64,000 nucleotides of DNA, taken from contig DAORMJ010000005.1 of the NCBI GenBank assembly GCA_035440445.1, positions 101,258 through 165,257 of the forward strand. The letters are read 5' to 3'. The DNA is from Ga0077548 sp035440445 (lineage in GTDB: Bacteria; Pseudomonadota; Alphaproteobacteria; Rhizobiales; Xanthobacteraceae). This document shows positions 52,574 to 61,350 of the stretch, in pieces. A program made the position numbers and the translations under genes. The notes beneath the pieces are model-generated. The model had not been told where the DNA came from, made no database searches, and worked only from the letters and a program-made list of their open reading frames with translations. Each line of letters opens with the position of its first letter. The stretch's first letter is position 1.

Positions 52574-55266
52574 TGAACATGCAGGCTCCTATAGCGCCTG
52601 CGATCCGCACGACGTGCCCCTATTGCGGAGTGGGCTGCGGGGTTCTCGCGCAGCCTGACGGGCTCGGCGGGGCGAAAATTTCCGGCGATCCGTCGCATCC
52701 AGCAAATTTCGGCAAGCTATGCTCGAAAGGCTCCGCGCTCGGCGAGACCCTTGGGCTGAGAACCCGTCTTCTGCATCCCATGATCCGTGACGCGGGCGGC
52801 GCTTTGCAACGCGCGTCCTGGGACAGGGCGCTCGAAAAAGTCGCGTCGGGTTTTCAGAAAATCATAGCGGAACACGGGCCGGACTCGGTTGCCTTCTACC
52901 TGTCGGGCCAATTGCTGACCGAAGACTATTACGTCGCGAATAAGCTGATGAAAGGCTTTATCGGCTCCGCGAACGTGGATACCAATTCGCGGCTCTGCAT
53001 GGCGTCGTCGGTGGCGGCGCACCGGCGCGCGTTCGGCTCGGATACGGTGCCGGGCTGCTACGAAGATTTCGACGAGGCCGATTTGATCGTGCTCGTCGGC
53101 TCGAATGCCGCCTGGTGTCATCCGGTCCTCTTCCGCCGCATGATGGAAAACCGTGAGCGTCGTGGTGCGAAGGTCGTGATGATCGATCCGCGGCGCACGG
53201 CAACCGCCGAAGAGGCGGACCTGTTTCTTCCCGTCGCACCGGGCATGGATACCGTGCTGTTTTCGGGACTGCTCGCCGATCTCGCGGACCGGCACGCGCT
53301 GGATTTCTCTTATATCGCGCGGCATACGGATGGCTTTGAAGGCGCCCTCGCGCGAGCGAGAGAAATTGCGCCGTCGCTCGAAACGGTTTCCGCGCGCACT
53401 CGGCTTCCGAAGAAAGACATTCTCGCATTCTACGAACTGTTCCGCACGACCACCCGCGTCGTGACCGCGTTCTCCCAAGGCGTGAACCAGTCCGCGCAAG
53501 GCACGGACAAGGCGAACGCGATCATCAACTGTCATCTCGCAACAGGCCGCATCGGCAAAGCTGGAATGGGGCCGTTTTCGCTCACCGGCCAGCCGAATGC
53601 GATGGGCGGCCGCGAGGTTGGCGGGCTCGCAAACCAGCTCGCCGCGCACATGAATTTCACGCCGCAAGAGATCGATCGTGTCGGCCGCTTCTGGAAGGCC
53701 AAAGCGATGGCCAAGCGAGAAGGCTTGAAGGCCGTGCGGCTATTCGAGGCGATCGAGCGCGGCGAGATCAAGGCGCTCTGGGTCATGGCGACCAACCCAG
53801 CGGTTTCGTTGCCGCGTGCGGATGCGGTACGCGCGTCACTTGCAAAGCTCGAGCTTTTCGTTGTGTCGGAGAATGTCCGTTCCAACGACACGATCACGGC
53901 AGGCGCACACGTGTTGCTGCCCGCGACTGCCTGGGGCGAGAAGGACGGCACCGTCACGAATTCGGAACGGCGAATATCGCGTCAGCGCGGCTTTCTTGCG
54001 GCGCCCGGTGAGGCGAAACCAGACTGGAAGATCGTCAGCGAAGTCGCGGCACGCATCGGTTTCGGAGATGCTTTTGCCTACGCGTCTCCGGCTGATATTT
54101 TTCGCGAGCACGCCGCACTCTCAGCTTTCGAGAATGCAGGCACGCGTGATTTCGACATTGGTGCGCTAAAGCAAATCGGCGACGATGCGTATGAGGCGCT
54201 TGCGCCGGTGCTATGGCCGCTCTCGGGACATACCAAGCCGCCGCGGCCGCGCTTTTTTGAAGAGGGAGCGTTCTATACCGCAAACGGGCGCGGCAAGTTC
54301 ATCGCTCCCGCAATCCCCGAGTTTGCGGAAGCTACATCGGAACAGTTCCCGCTGCGGTTGAATACAGGCCGCATCCGCGATCAGTGGCACACCATGACCC
54401 GCACGGGTCTGAGCCCGAAGCTCGGCCAGCATTCGCCGGAGCCATTTGTAGAAATCAATCCGTTGGACGCCGAGCGGTATCAAATAGAGGAACACGGTTT
54501 CGCTCGGGTTTGCTCTGCGCATGGTGAGACCATCTATCGGGTGAGATTCGACGAAGGGCAGCAATGCGGCTCCGTTTTCGTGCCGATCCACTGGAACGAC
54601 GAGACTGCGTCTGCAGGACGAAGCGGTTCGCTTGCCGCACCGTTCACCGATCCGCATTCCGGACAGCCGGAGGCAAAGGCGACGCCGGTGACGTTGACGC
54701 CGGTGTCGTTTGCGCAATCGGGCTTTGTCGTTTCCCGCTGCTCGATCGTCCTGCCGCGCGACATGTTCTGGTCGCGCGTTTCTCTAGACGGCGGCGAGGG
54801 AGTGCTGTTCGCGGCGAACGAGGATATCGCTTACTGGCGTGCGCTGGCCGCGCGTTGCAGACCGGACGGTGCCGAGATCGCGGAGTATATCGACGAACGC
54901 CGCGGCGTCTTTCGTGTTGCAAACTTTGTAAATGACCGGCTCGCTTTCGGTCTTTTCGTTGGGCCGTCCGCCCCGCCCAAAGGATGGGATGCGGTGCAGA
55001 GTGCGCTCACGCTTCCGCGGATCGATAGCAGAGCACGGACCTCTCTTCTTTCCGGCACGAACAACGAAGGTGCTGGCAATGCCGGTCCGCTCGTCTGCGC
55101 GTGCTTTGGTGTCGGGTTGCAAGCAATCCGCGCTGCGCTCGAAAGCGGTGCTGTCTCTAGTGTTGACGAATTGGGAGCGCAGCTTCGCGCTGGAACGAAT
55201 TGCGGCTCATGCAAGCCGGAATTGAAGAGGATAGTGCAGCATGTCCGAGCACCGCAGCCCGTCTGA
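52573..55266 (+). CDS. nasA: Assimilatory nitrate reductase catalytic subunit NasA
   Basis: An 897-residue Mo-bis-MGD enzyme that reduces nitrate to nitrite. The N-terminal [4Fe-4S] cluster uses C15, C18, C22 and C50 (CPYCGVGC). NSRLCMASS supplies the probable Mo-ligand cysteine and LFLPVAPGMD, MGGREVGG and LRLNTGRIRDQWHTMTR are family landmarks. A BFD-like [2Fe-2S] domain ends the protein (VCACFGVG and NCGSCKPEL). No signal peptide, as expected for the cytoplasmic assimilatory enzyme. Overlaps cysG by 26 bp. Confidence 0.94.
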   Translation: MNMQAPIAPAIRTTCPYCGVGCGVLAQPDGLGGAKISGDPSHPANFGKLCSKGSALGETLGLRTRLLHPMIRDAGGALQRASWDRALEKVASGFQKIIAEHGPDSVAFYLSGQLLTEDYYVANKLMKGFIGSANVDTNSRLCMASSVAAHRRAFGSDTVPGCYEDFDEADLIVLVGSNAAWCHPVLFRRMMENRERRGAKVVMIDPRRTATAEEADLFLPVAPGMDTVLFSGLLADLADRHALDFSYIARHTDGFEGALARAREIAPSLETVSARTRLPKKDILAFYELFRTTTRVVTAFSQGVNQSAQGTDKANAIINCHLATGRIGKAGMGPFSLTGQPNAMGGREVGGLANQLAAHMNFTPQEIDRVGRFWKAKAMAKREGLKAVRLFEAIERGEIKALWVMATNPAVSLPRADAVRASLAKLELFVVSENVRSNDTITAGAHVLLPATAWGEKDGTVTNSERRISRQRGFLAAPGEAKPDWKIVSEVAARIGFGDAFAYASPADIFREHAALSAFENAGTRDFDIGALKQIGDDAYEALAPVLWPLSGHTKPPRPRFFEEGAFYTANGRGKFIAPAIPEFAEATSEQFPLRLNTGRIRDQWHTMTRTGLSPKLGQHSPEPFVEINPLDAERYQIEEHGFARVCSAHGETIYRVRFDEGQQCGSVFVPIHWNDETASAGRSGSLAAPFTDPHSGQPEAKATPVTLTPVSFAQSGFVVSRCSIVLPRDMFWSRVSLDGGEGVLFAANEDIAYWRALAARCRPDGAEIAEYIDERRGVFRVANFVNDRLAFGLFVGPSAPPKGWDAVQSALTLPRIDSRARTSLLSGTNNEGAGNAGPLVCACFGVGLQAIRAALESGAVSSVDELGAQLRAGTNCGSCKPELKRIVQHVRAPQPV

Positions 55267-56746
55267 AGAAAAGCCGCCGCGTATGGGCAAGCTCGCGCGG
55301 CTTCCTGTGTTCTTCGCGCTTGAGGGAAAGCACGCGCTGGTGGCGGTAAACGGCGCGGGCGCGGCATGGAAAGTCGAGCTGCTCGCAGCAGCGGGGGCGG
55401 TCGTTGATGTCTATGCGCCAAAGCCGTCAGGCGAATTGACAGAGCTTGCCTGCGACGATGCATTCTCAGGCAGAATCCGAATCCATCCGCGAAGCTGGAA
55501 CGAAAGCGATTTCGATAATGCAGCAATCGCGGTCGGCACGTTCAAAACCGACGAAGATTCCGCGGCCTTTGCAGCGGCTGCTCGCGAGGCGGGCGTGCCG
55601 GTGAACGTAATCGATAAACCTGCGTTTTGCGACTTTGCGTTCGGCTCAATCGTAAACCGCTCTCCGCTGGTGATCGGAATTTCGACCGACGGTGCAGCAC
55701 CGATATTCGGGCAGGCCATACGCGAAAAGATCGAAGCGATGCTGCCGATGGGGTTTGCAGCCTGGGCGGAAGCGGCGCGGCGCTGGCGCGCTGTGTTGCA
55801 GTCGGCGGAAGCGCTCAGTTTTGCGGCGCGCCGCCGGTTCTGGCAGTTGTTCACGACACGCGCGTTGCGGGAGCCCGATCGCAGGCCGGAGAACGGGGAC
55901 TATCTATCCCTGCTTTCCGAATTGCGCAGAGAAGGCGCGAGCGTCGAACAAGGATCGGTGACGCTGGTCGGCGCGGGACCGGGAGATCCTGAACTGCTCA
56001 CACTGCGCGCCGTGCGCGCACTGCAGTCTGCCGATGTAATCCTGATCGATGATCTCGTATCGCCCGGCGTGCTCGACTTCGCGCGTCGCGAGGCAAAGAG
56101 AATGCTGGTCGGAAAGACGGGAGGCGGCCCCGCCTGCAAACAGAACGAGATCAACGCATTGATGGTTTCGCTCGCGAGGAAAGGCAAGCGCGTCGTTCGT
56201 CTCAAAGGCGGAGATCCAATGATCTTCGGCCGTGCGGGCGAAGAGCTCGAAGCATGCCGAGCCGAGGGCATTTTAACCGAAGTCGTACCGGGTATCACGG
56301 CCGCGCAAGGCGCGGCGAGCCGTTTGAAGATGTCTCTAACGCACCGGTTGCATGCGCGGCGTCTGCAATATGTGACCGGGCACGGCGCGAACGGAAAGCT
56401 GCCTGCCAATATCGACTGGCGGAGTATCGCCGATCCCGCGGCTGTAACGGCGATCTACATGCCGATGAAGACTTTCGCCGAATTCACGAAAAACGCAATC
56501 GGCGCAGGAATCGATCCTTCGGTTCCCGCGATTGCGATCTGGAATGCGACGCGGCCCGAGCAGTATGCGCGGCAAAGCACGCTCGCCGATTTAGGCGTAA
56601 CCCTGACGCACGAAGAGCGCCGCGGACCTGTGTTGGTCCTGCTCGGCGAGGCGCTGCGGCAAAGCATTCTCGACCACAAGATGCCGTCGCAAACAGAAGC
56701 TGATGCGCTCGTACAAAAGCCGGAACAGATCTGGAGTATGGGGTAG
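55241..56746 (+). CDS. cysG: Sirohaem synthase CysG
   Basis: A 501-residue multifunctional enzyme that makes sirohaem for the nitrite reductase. The N-terminal part (about 15-170) is the precorrin-2 dehydrogenase/ferrochelatase module, with an atypical nucleotide loop (VNGAGAAW instead of GGGxVA). The C-terminal part (about 235-490) is uroporphyrinogen-III methyltransferase (VTLVGAGPGDPELLTLRA, LKGGDPMIFGRAGEE). ATG 55241 lies within the nasA end; a second ATG at 55283 begins nearer the conserved region. Confidence 0.92.
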   Translation: MSEHRSPSEEKPPRMGKLARLPVFFALEGKHALVAVNGAGAAWKVELLAAAGAVVDVYAPKPSGELTELACDDAFSGRIRIHPRSWNESDFDNAAIAVGTFKTDEDSAAFAAAAREAGVPVNVIDKPAFCDFAFGSIVNRSPLVIGISTDGAAPIFGQAIREKIEAMLPMGFAAWAEAARRWRAVLQSAEALSFAARRRFWQLFTTRALREPDRRPENGDYLSLLSELRREGASVEQGSVTLVGAGPGDPELLTLRAVRALQSADVILIDDLVSPGVLDFARREAKRMLVGKTGGGPACKQNEINALMVSLARKGKRVVRLKGGDPMIFGRAGEELEACRAEGILTEVVPGITAAQGAASRLKMSLTHRLHARRLQYVTGHGANGKLPANIDWRSIADPAAVTAIYMPMKTFAEFTKNAIGAGIDPSVPAIAIWNATRPEQYARQSTLADLGVTLTHEERRGPVLVLLGEALRQSILDHKMPSQTEADALVQKPEQIWSMG

Positions 56747-57141
56747 CCCCATTCGGGCATTCGCCCCGCTGTCGCTAAAAAGGGTACTCCCGCGGAGACT
56801 CCGCTAGCATGCATGCGCAGTTGGTCCACAATCGCGGATCCGGGCATGCGGACTATGTCGACACGGTAATCGTTACTCAAGTACTCGACACTCAAGTACT
56901 CGCCACTAGGCGGCATCTCTGGTGGCCATGGTTGTGTCGATGGAATTTCGTCGGCTGCAAAAAATAAGTTCGTTCTGCGCAAAATATTATCAAGGCGACG
57001 CATCGCGGATCACGCATAACAGCGTCGCTTCATCGCACCCCTGATTTTGCTGCGTCGCCACATTCGAAAATGCTGAATCAACGGCGTATTTGCTGCCCGC
57101 GATGCTGCATTTTTGCGCCGCACCATAATCACACCTGTCAG
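56747..57141. other. Intergenic region between cysG and the second transporter operon
   Basis: About 395 bases without a supported gene. A hairpin ATGGGG-TAG-CCCCAT overlaps the cysG stop (56738-56752) but has no U-tract. ACTCAAGTACTCG occurs twice with a 15-base period (56875-56887 and 56890-56902). Nothing else is recognisable. Confidence 0.5.
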
Positions 57142-57187
57142 ATTGTATGCAATCCGATTTGACAATATTCGTTAGCGAAGGAAATAT
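57136..57187 (+). promoter_or_regulatory. Promoter with GntR-like operator upstream of the second hydroxylase operon
   Basis: TTGACA (57159-57164) is a consensus -35; 17 bases later AAATAT (57182-57187) is a moderate -10. Overlapping it upstream is ATTGTATGCAAT (57142-57153) nested inside TGTCA/TGACA arms (57136-57140 and 57160-57164). The ATTG-N4-CAAT form resembles GntR-family operators. A repressor bound here would block the -35. The GntR gene at 63668, last in the operon, is the likely partner. Confidence 0.5.
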
Positions 57188-57245
57188 CTCCCACGAATTC
57201 GTTAGGGCAAGGCAGGGCAGGCCGTTGAGTGCAAGCAGTGAGAAA

Positions 57246-58013
57246 ATGTCGTTGATCAGCATTGAAAAGCTGGAGAAACGCTATCCGACACGTCAGGGCG
57301 CGCCGGTGCACGCGCTGGCGGACGTGAATCTTGAGGTGCCGGAAAACGAACTTCTCAGCGTGGTCGGACCAAGCGGTTGCGGGAAGTCGACATTGCTCAG
57401 AATTCTTGCCGGTCTCGACTCGCCGTCGAGTGGTTCGGTCAAGATTAATGGAAAAGTTGTTTCGGGCCCGAGCCGGGATGTCGGCGTGGTCTTTCAGCAG
57501 GCCACATTGCTTCCCTGGCAGACAGTATTAGACAATGTTCTGCTGCCAGCACGCGCGCAGGGGCTCGAGCGAAAGCAGCGCGCGCGCGAGCTTCTTGATC
57601 TCGTCGGCCTGAAGGATTTCGCTGACAAGTACCCATTCGAGCTCTCGGGAGGCATGCAGCAGCGCGTCGCGATTTGCCGCGCCATGGTGTGCGACCCAAG
57701 CATCCTGCTCATGGACGAGCCGTTCGGTGCGCTGGACGCCATGACGCGCGAGCAGATGAACACCGAGCTAATCCGTATTCAAGCCGAGCAAAAGAAGACG
57801 ATCGTGTTCATCACGCACAGTATTCCCGAGGCGGTGTTCCTCGGCGATAGGGTGCTTGTGATGACGCCAAGACCGGGCCGAATCGCAGAGATTGCAAATA
57901 TCGATCTTGCTAAGCCGAGAACGCTCGCAAGCATGGGCGACCCCCAGTTCGCGAAACTGTGCTCCGAAATTCGCACTGTCTTTTCCGGGCCGTCTGCGGG
58001 CGCGCATTTCTGA
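57246..58013 (+). CDS. SsuB/TauB/ThiZ-type ABC transporter ATP-binding protein
   Basis: A 255-residue ATPase with GPSGCGKSTLLRILAGL (about 42-58), LSGGMQQRVAICRAM, ILLMDEPFGALD and the IVFITHSIPEA switch. The frame is open to ATG 57147, but that start would lie upstream of the predicted promoter, so ATG 57246 is preferred despite a weak Shine-Dalgarno. It drives uptake of an organic anion or heterocycle with the permease and binding protein that follow. Confidence 0.9.
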   Translation: MSLISIEKLEKRYPTRQGAPVHALADVNLEVPENELLSVVGPSGCGKSTLLRILAGLDSPSSGSVKINGKVVSGPSRDVGVVFQQATLLPWQTVLDNVLLPARAQGLERKQRARELLDLVGLKDFADKYPFELSGGMQQRVAICRAMVCDPSILLMDEPFGALDAMTREQMNTELIRIQAEQKKTIVFITHSIPEAVFLGDRVLVMTPRPGRIAEIANIDLAKPRTLASMGDPQFAKLCSEIRTVFSGPSAGAHF

Positions 58014-58020
58014 GGATCTT

Positions 58021-58791
58021 ATGTCACAGCGAATAAAGCATCTCGTACTCTTCGTATTCTTGGCTGCCTTGTGGGAAGGAGTAGCGCGCGCAGGATTCGT
58101 GCCCGACTTCGTACTGCCTGCACCATCGGCAATTGCAGTCAGACTCTACCAGCTCTTCGCCAGCGGTGATGTCTGGCCCCATCTTCGCGCTACCACAGTA
58201 GCTGTGCTTAGCGGCTTTGCACTGGGCGTGGGGACTGGCTTCTTCTTTGGCGTGCTTGTCGCGATGATGCCGTCGGTCGAGAAGTACGCATATCCCTACA
58301 TTGTAGCGTTCCAAACCGTACCGAAAATTGCGATCGCGCCGTTATTCCTGATCTGGTTCGGTTACGGCATCGCGTCGAAGATCGTGATCGCCGCACTGGT
58401 GTGCTTCTTCCCCGTGCTCGTCGCTGTCATGTCGGCCTTTCATACGACGGATCGTGATCAGCTCAACATGATGCACGCGTTCGGCGCATCGCGCTGGCAG
58501 ATTTTCAAAGAGCTTCGGGTGTGGGCGGCTCTGCCAACCATCTTTGCCGGACTCGAAGTGTCTGCGGTGTTCGCCGTTATTGGTGCGCTTGTCGGTGAAT
58601 TCGTAGGTGCACATGTCGGTCTTGGCTATCTCATCACCGCGCTAAATTTCAACATCGATGTACCTGGGGTTTTTGCGGTGCTGATTATTCTGTCCGTTCT
58701 CGGCACCATCCTGCACGCGGTCGTCCGGACGATCGGACGCCGTCTTGTGTTCTGGATCAGAAGCGATCGTGTCGCTGTAGTGGGCTCATAA
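58021..58791 (+). CDS. SsuC/TauC-type ABC transporter permease
   Basis: A 256-residue inner-membrane permease, six membrane segments, with the EAA loop MMHAFGASRWQIFKELRVWAAL (split after FGAS). ATG 58021 lies 7 bp after the ATPase stop. It is a distant paralogue of the permease at 23705. Confidence 0.92.
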   Translation: MSQRIKHLVLFVFLAALWEGVARAGFVPDFVLPAPSAIAVRLYQLFASGDVWPHLRATTVAVLSGFALGVGTGFFFGVLVAMMPSVEKYAYPYIVAFQTVPKIAIAPLFLIWFGYGIASKIVIAALVCFFPVLVAVMSAFHTTDRDQLNMMHAFGASRWQIFKELRVWAALPTIFAGLEVSAVFAVIGALVGEFVGAHVGLGYLITALNFNIDVPGVFAVLIILSVLGTILHAVVRTIGRRLVFWIRSDRVAVVGS

Positions 58792-58805
58792 CGAGGAGAG
58801 GGAAA

Positions 58806-59909
58806 ATGAAAAAAGTCAGTCGAATGATTAGGGCGGTGGCGATTGCATCAGTATGTGCGGTGGCTGCAATTGCGTCGCAGGATGCGCGAGCGCAGGAACT
58901 GAAGAAGATCAAAGCCTTGATACCGATCCCGAATTTCGATGAGTCCTTCGCACCGGTGGCCGTTGCGCAGTACCTCGGGTACTTCAAGGAGGAAGGTCTC
59001 GAGGTGCAGATTCTCCCGGTTCGCGGCTCGAACGAGGTGGCTATTCAGATCTCGGCAGGAAACGCGGACGTCGGGCTCGCTTCGCCGGCTGACGCGATCA
59101 TCGGTATGCAGGCGGGAAAGGATCTGGACGTCCAGTATTTCCACAATCTCTACTACCAGAACATCTGGCCGATCTCCGTACCGGTAAACAGCCCGGTCAA
59201 GTCCGTGGCTGATCTGAAAGGAAAAAAGATCGGCGTGCTGTCTATGGGCAGCACCGGCATTTCCTTTGGGCGCGCTTACGCGCGAGACGCGGGTCTTGAT
59301 CCGGCGAAGGATGTAACCTTTATTCCGATCGGCGTAGGCGCACAGGCGCTGACGGCAATCCGCCAACAGGTCGTCGACGGTCTCGTCTTCAACGATGCGG
59401 CGCTCGCGAAATTTGGCGTGCTTGGGCTGAAAACGCGGCTTCTTCCGGTAAGCGAAAAGCTGCGCGACCTTCCGGACACGAGCATTCTTGCCAAGCGCGA
59501 TACGCTTAAGACACGGCAGAAAGAACTCGTTGGCTTCGCGCGCGCCATCGCCCGCGGCCATCTGTTTTCGATCCAGAACCCGGCGGCTGCAGTCAAGATA
59601 ACCTGGAAGCTGTTCCCTGAAGCCGAACCGAAAAACATGCCTGCGAATGAGGCGCTCGAGCAGGGGATCGCCGTGGCAAAGGCGCGCCTTGCGATCTGGA
59701 GCTCGGCGAAGACGAAAGGTGTCGCCGGCGCATTCGTCGAACAGGACTGGAAGAACCTTGTAGGATTTTTGAGCGAGCAGGGCCTGCTGAAAGAGGCCAT
59801 TCCGACGAGCCGTATCTATACGTCGGCGTTGCTGCCCGAGATCAACAAGTTCGACCGCGACAAGATCAAGAAGCAAGCCGCGGAATTCAAGATCGAATCA
59901 ATCAAGTAA
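58806..59909 (+). CDS. NMT1/SsuA-like ABC transporter substrate-binding protein
   Basis: A 367-residue periplasmic binding protein; signal peptide residues 1-29 (VAIASVCAVAAIAS, cleavage after ARA). The mature part has QYLGYFKEEGLEVQILPV and ISAGNADVGLASPADAI, typical of thiamine-precursor/pyrimidine and sulfonate binding proteins. With the downstream hydroxylase it may capture an N-heterocyclic compound. Two hairpins follow it. Confidence 0.9.
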   Translation: MKKVSRMIRAVAIASVCAVAAIASQDARAQELKKIKALIPIPNFDESFAPVAVAQYLGYFKEEGLEVQILPVRGSNEVAIQISAGNADVGLASPADAIIGMQAGKDLDVQYFHNLYYQNIWPISVPVNSPVKSVADLKGKKIGVLSMGSTGISFGRAYARDAGLDPAKDVTFIPIGVGAQALTAIRQQVVDGLVFNDAALAKFGVLGLKTRLLPVSEKLRDLPDTSILAKRDTLKTRQKELVGFARAIARGHLFSIQNPAAAVKITWKLFPEAEPKNMPANEALEQGIAVAKARLAIWSSAKTKGVAGAFVEQDWKNLVGFLSEQGLLKEAIPTSRIYTSALLPEINKFDRDKIKKQAAEFKIESIK

Positions 59910-59922
59910 CAAAAAGAATGTT

Positions 59923-59950
59923 CCGCGCGCGCATGAAACGGTGCGCGCGG
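59923..59950 (+). other. GC-rich hairpin after the binding-protein gene
   Basis: CCGCGCGC pairs with GCGCGCGG around a 12-base loop. A second stem, CGCTTG with CAAGCG, lies at about 59954-59975. Neither has a U-tract. They separate the binding-protein gene from the hydroxylase genes and may lower or stabilise transcripts. Confidence 0.45.
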
Positions 59951-59992
59951 GATCGCTTGTGCTTTTGCGCAAGCGGAAAGGCAGCAGAAACT

Positions 59993-60886
59993 ATGAAGCT
60001 ACCGCCATTCGAATATGCTTCTCCAGGCACCTTGCAGGAAGCGACAGCACTTCTCGCGAAACATAATGGCGAGGCGCGGCCGATTGCGGGCGGCCAAAGC
60101 CTTCTTCCGCTGATGGCGTATCGTCTGGCTGCACCTTCGCTCTTGATCGATCTTGCGAAGATCGAAGGACTGAACCGCATCGAAATTGGTGAGGACGGCG
60201 TTCAGGTCGGCGCCATGACGCGCTGGTGCCAGATCGAAGCCGAAGAAACGCTTACGCATGCCCATCCGCTTATGCGTGAAGCGGTCCGGAATATCGCGCA
60301 CTATCAGATACGTAATCGAGGAACGATCGGCGGAAGCCTGGCTCATGCCGATCCGGCAGCAGAGATGCCGGCACTGGCGATTACCTGCGACGCCGAGATT
60401 TACGTTACAGGTGCTCGCGGTAGCCGTGTGGTCGCTGCCAAGAACTTTGTCGTCGCGCCGCTCGAGACGTCACTGAAGCCGGACGAACTAATCACTTCCA
60501 TTAGATTTCCGCGTTGGCAGCCGCATAGGCGATGGGCCTTCCTCGAGTTCTCGAAGCGGAGGGGAGATTTTGCTCTGGGCGGCGTGGCGCTGCATTTCGA
60601 AGAAGACGCACAAGGTCATGCGACTGCGGTGCATGTCGGAGTATTCGGAACGGGAGAAACGCCCGGGCGTCTGGCCGCGGTGGAAGACTTTGTAACCGGT
60701 AAGAAAGTGGATGCGGCACTTGCCCATGCTGCGGGACGCATGGCGCGCGCCAACGTGCAGGCTGCAAGCGACATGCACGCGAGCGAAGAATATCGCAAGG
60801 CGCTGATCGGGACGTTGCTCGAGAGGGCTCTCATCGAAGCTGCCACGAGAAGAACTGAGGAGTGGAAAAGTTGCAAATCCGCATGA
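59993..60886 (+). CDS. Molybdenum hydroxylase FAD-binding subunit (CoxM/XdhB type)
   Basis: A 297-residue medium subunit with IAGGQSLLPLM near residue 31 and IRNRGTIGGSLAHADPAAE near 106. ATG 59993 begins the conserved KLPPFEYASPGTLQEA; an earlier in-frame start would add a non-conserved basic stretch that falls in the hairpin region. Second such subunit in the window, here adjacent to its partners. Overlaps the small-subunit gene. Confidence 0.92.
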   Translation: MKLPPFEYASPGTLQEATALLAKHNGEARPIAGGQSLLPLMAYRLAAPSLLIDLAKIEGLNRIEIGEDGVQVGAMTRWCQIEAEETLTHAHPLMREAVRNIAHYQIRNRGTIGGSLAHADPAAEMPALAITCDAEIYVTGARGSRVVAAKNFVVAPLETSLKPDELITSIRFPRWQPHRRWAFLEFSKRRGDFALGGVALHFEEDAQGHATAVHVGVFGTGETPGRLAAVEDFVTGKKVDAALAHAAGRMARANVQAASDMHASEEYRKALIGTLLERALIEAATRRTEEWKSCKSA

Positions 60887-61350
60887 GGCTAAATCAAGAG
60901 CAGGTGGAACTGGACGTGCAGCCGCGCGTCACTTTGGCGGATTGCCTGCGGCACCAGCTTGGCAAAACCGGTACGCATCTGGCGTGCGAGCATGGCGTGT
61001 GTGGCGCCTGCACTGTGATTGTGAATGGTCAAGCAGTCCGCTCGTGCTTGATGCTTGCGGTGCAGGCGGCCGACGCGGAAGTGACGACGGTCGAAGGACT
61101 TGCGGCGGACGACGCGCCGTTCAGTCCGCTGCAGGCCGCTTTCAGAAAGCATAATGCCCTTCAATGCGGCTTCTGCACCTCGGGAATGCTGACGACGGCG
61201 CACGCGCTCCTGACTGCAGAGCCTGATGCAGATCGCGACCGCATAAGGTCCGTGATTGCAGGAAATTTATGCCGTTGCACCGGCTATGTCTCGATCGTTG
61301 ATGCGATTTACGAAGCGGGCGAAGCGTATCGGGTTGGGGAGCGAAGCTGA
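60883..61350 (+). CDS. Molybdenum hydroxylase 2Fe-2S subunit
   Basis: A 155-residue small subunit with two [2Fe-2S] clusters: ACEHGVCGACT and the SCL cysteine, then CGFCTSGM and LCRCTGY. ATG 60883 overlaps the FAD-subunit stop (ATGA); a GTG at 60862 would add seven residues and has a weak Shine-Dalgarno, so either start is possible. It overlaps the large-subunit gene by 1 bp. Confidence 0.94.
   Translation: MRLNQEQVELDVQPRVTLADCLRHQLGKTGTHLACEHGVCGACTVIVNGQAVRSCLMLAVQAADAEVTTVEGLAADDAPFSPLQAAFRKHNALQCGFCTSGMLTTAHALLTAEPDADRDRIRSVIAGNLCRCTGYVSIVDAIYEAGEAYRVGERS

Noticed and set aside
56738..56752. Hairpin at the cysG stop as terminator
   Set aside because: Six-base-pair stem with three-base loop and no run of T's after it.
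57147..57245. Upstream start for the ABC ATPase
   Set aside because: It would precede the predicted promoter, and the extra 33 residues are not typical of the family.
58848..59876. 342-codon open frame on the minus strand
   Set aside because: Antisense to the SsuA-like gene, no recognisable domain.
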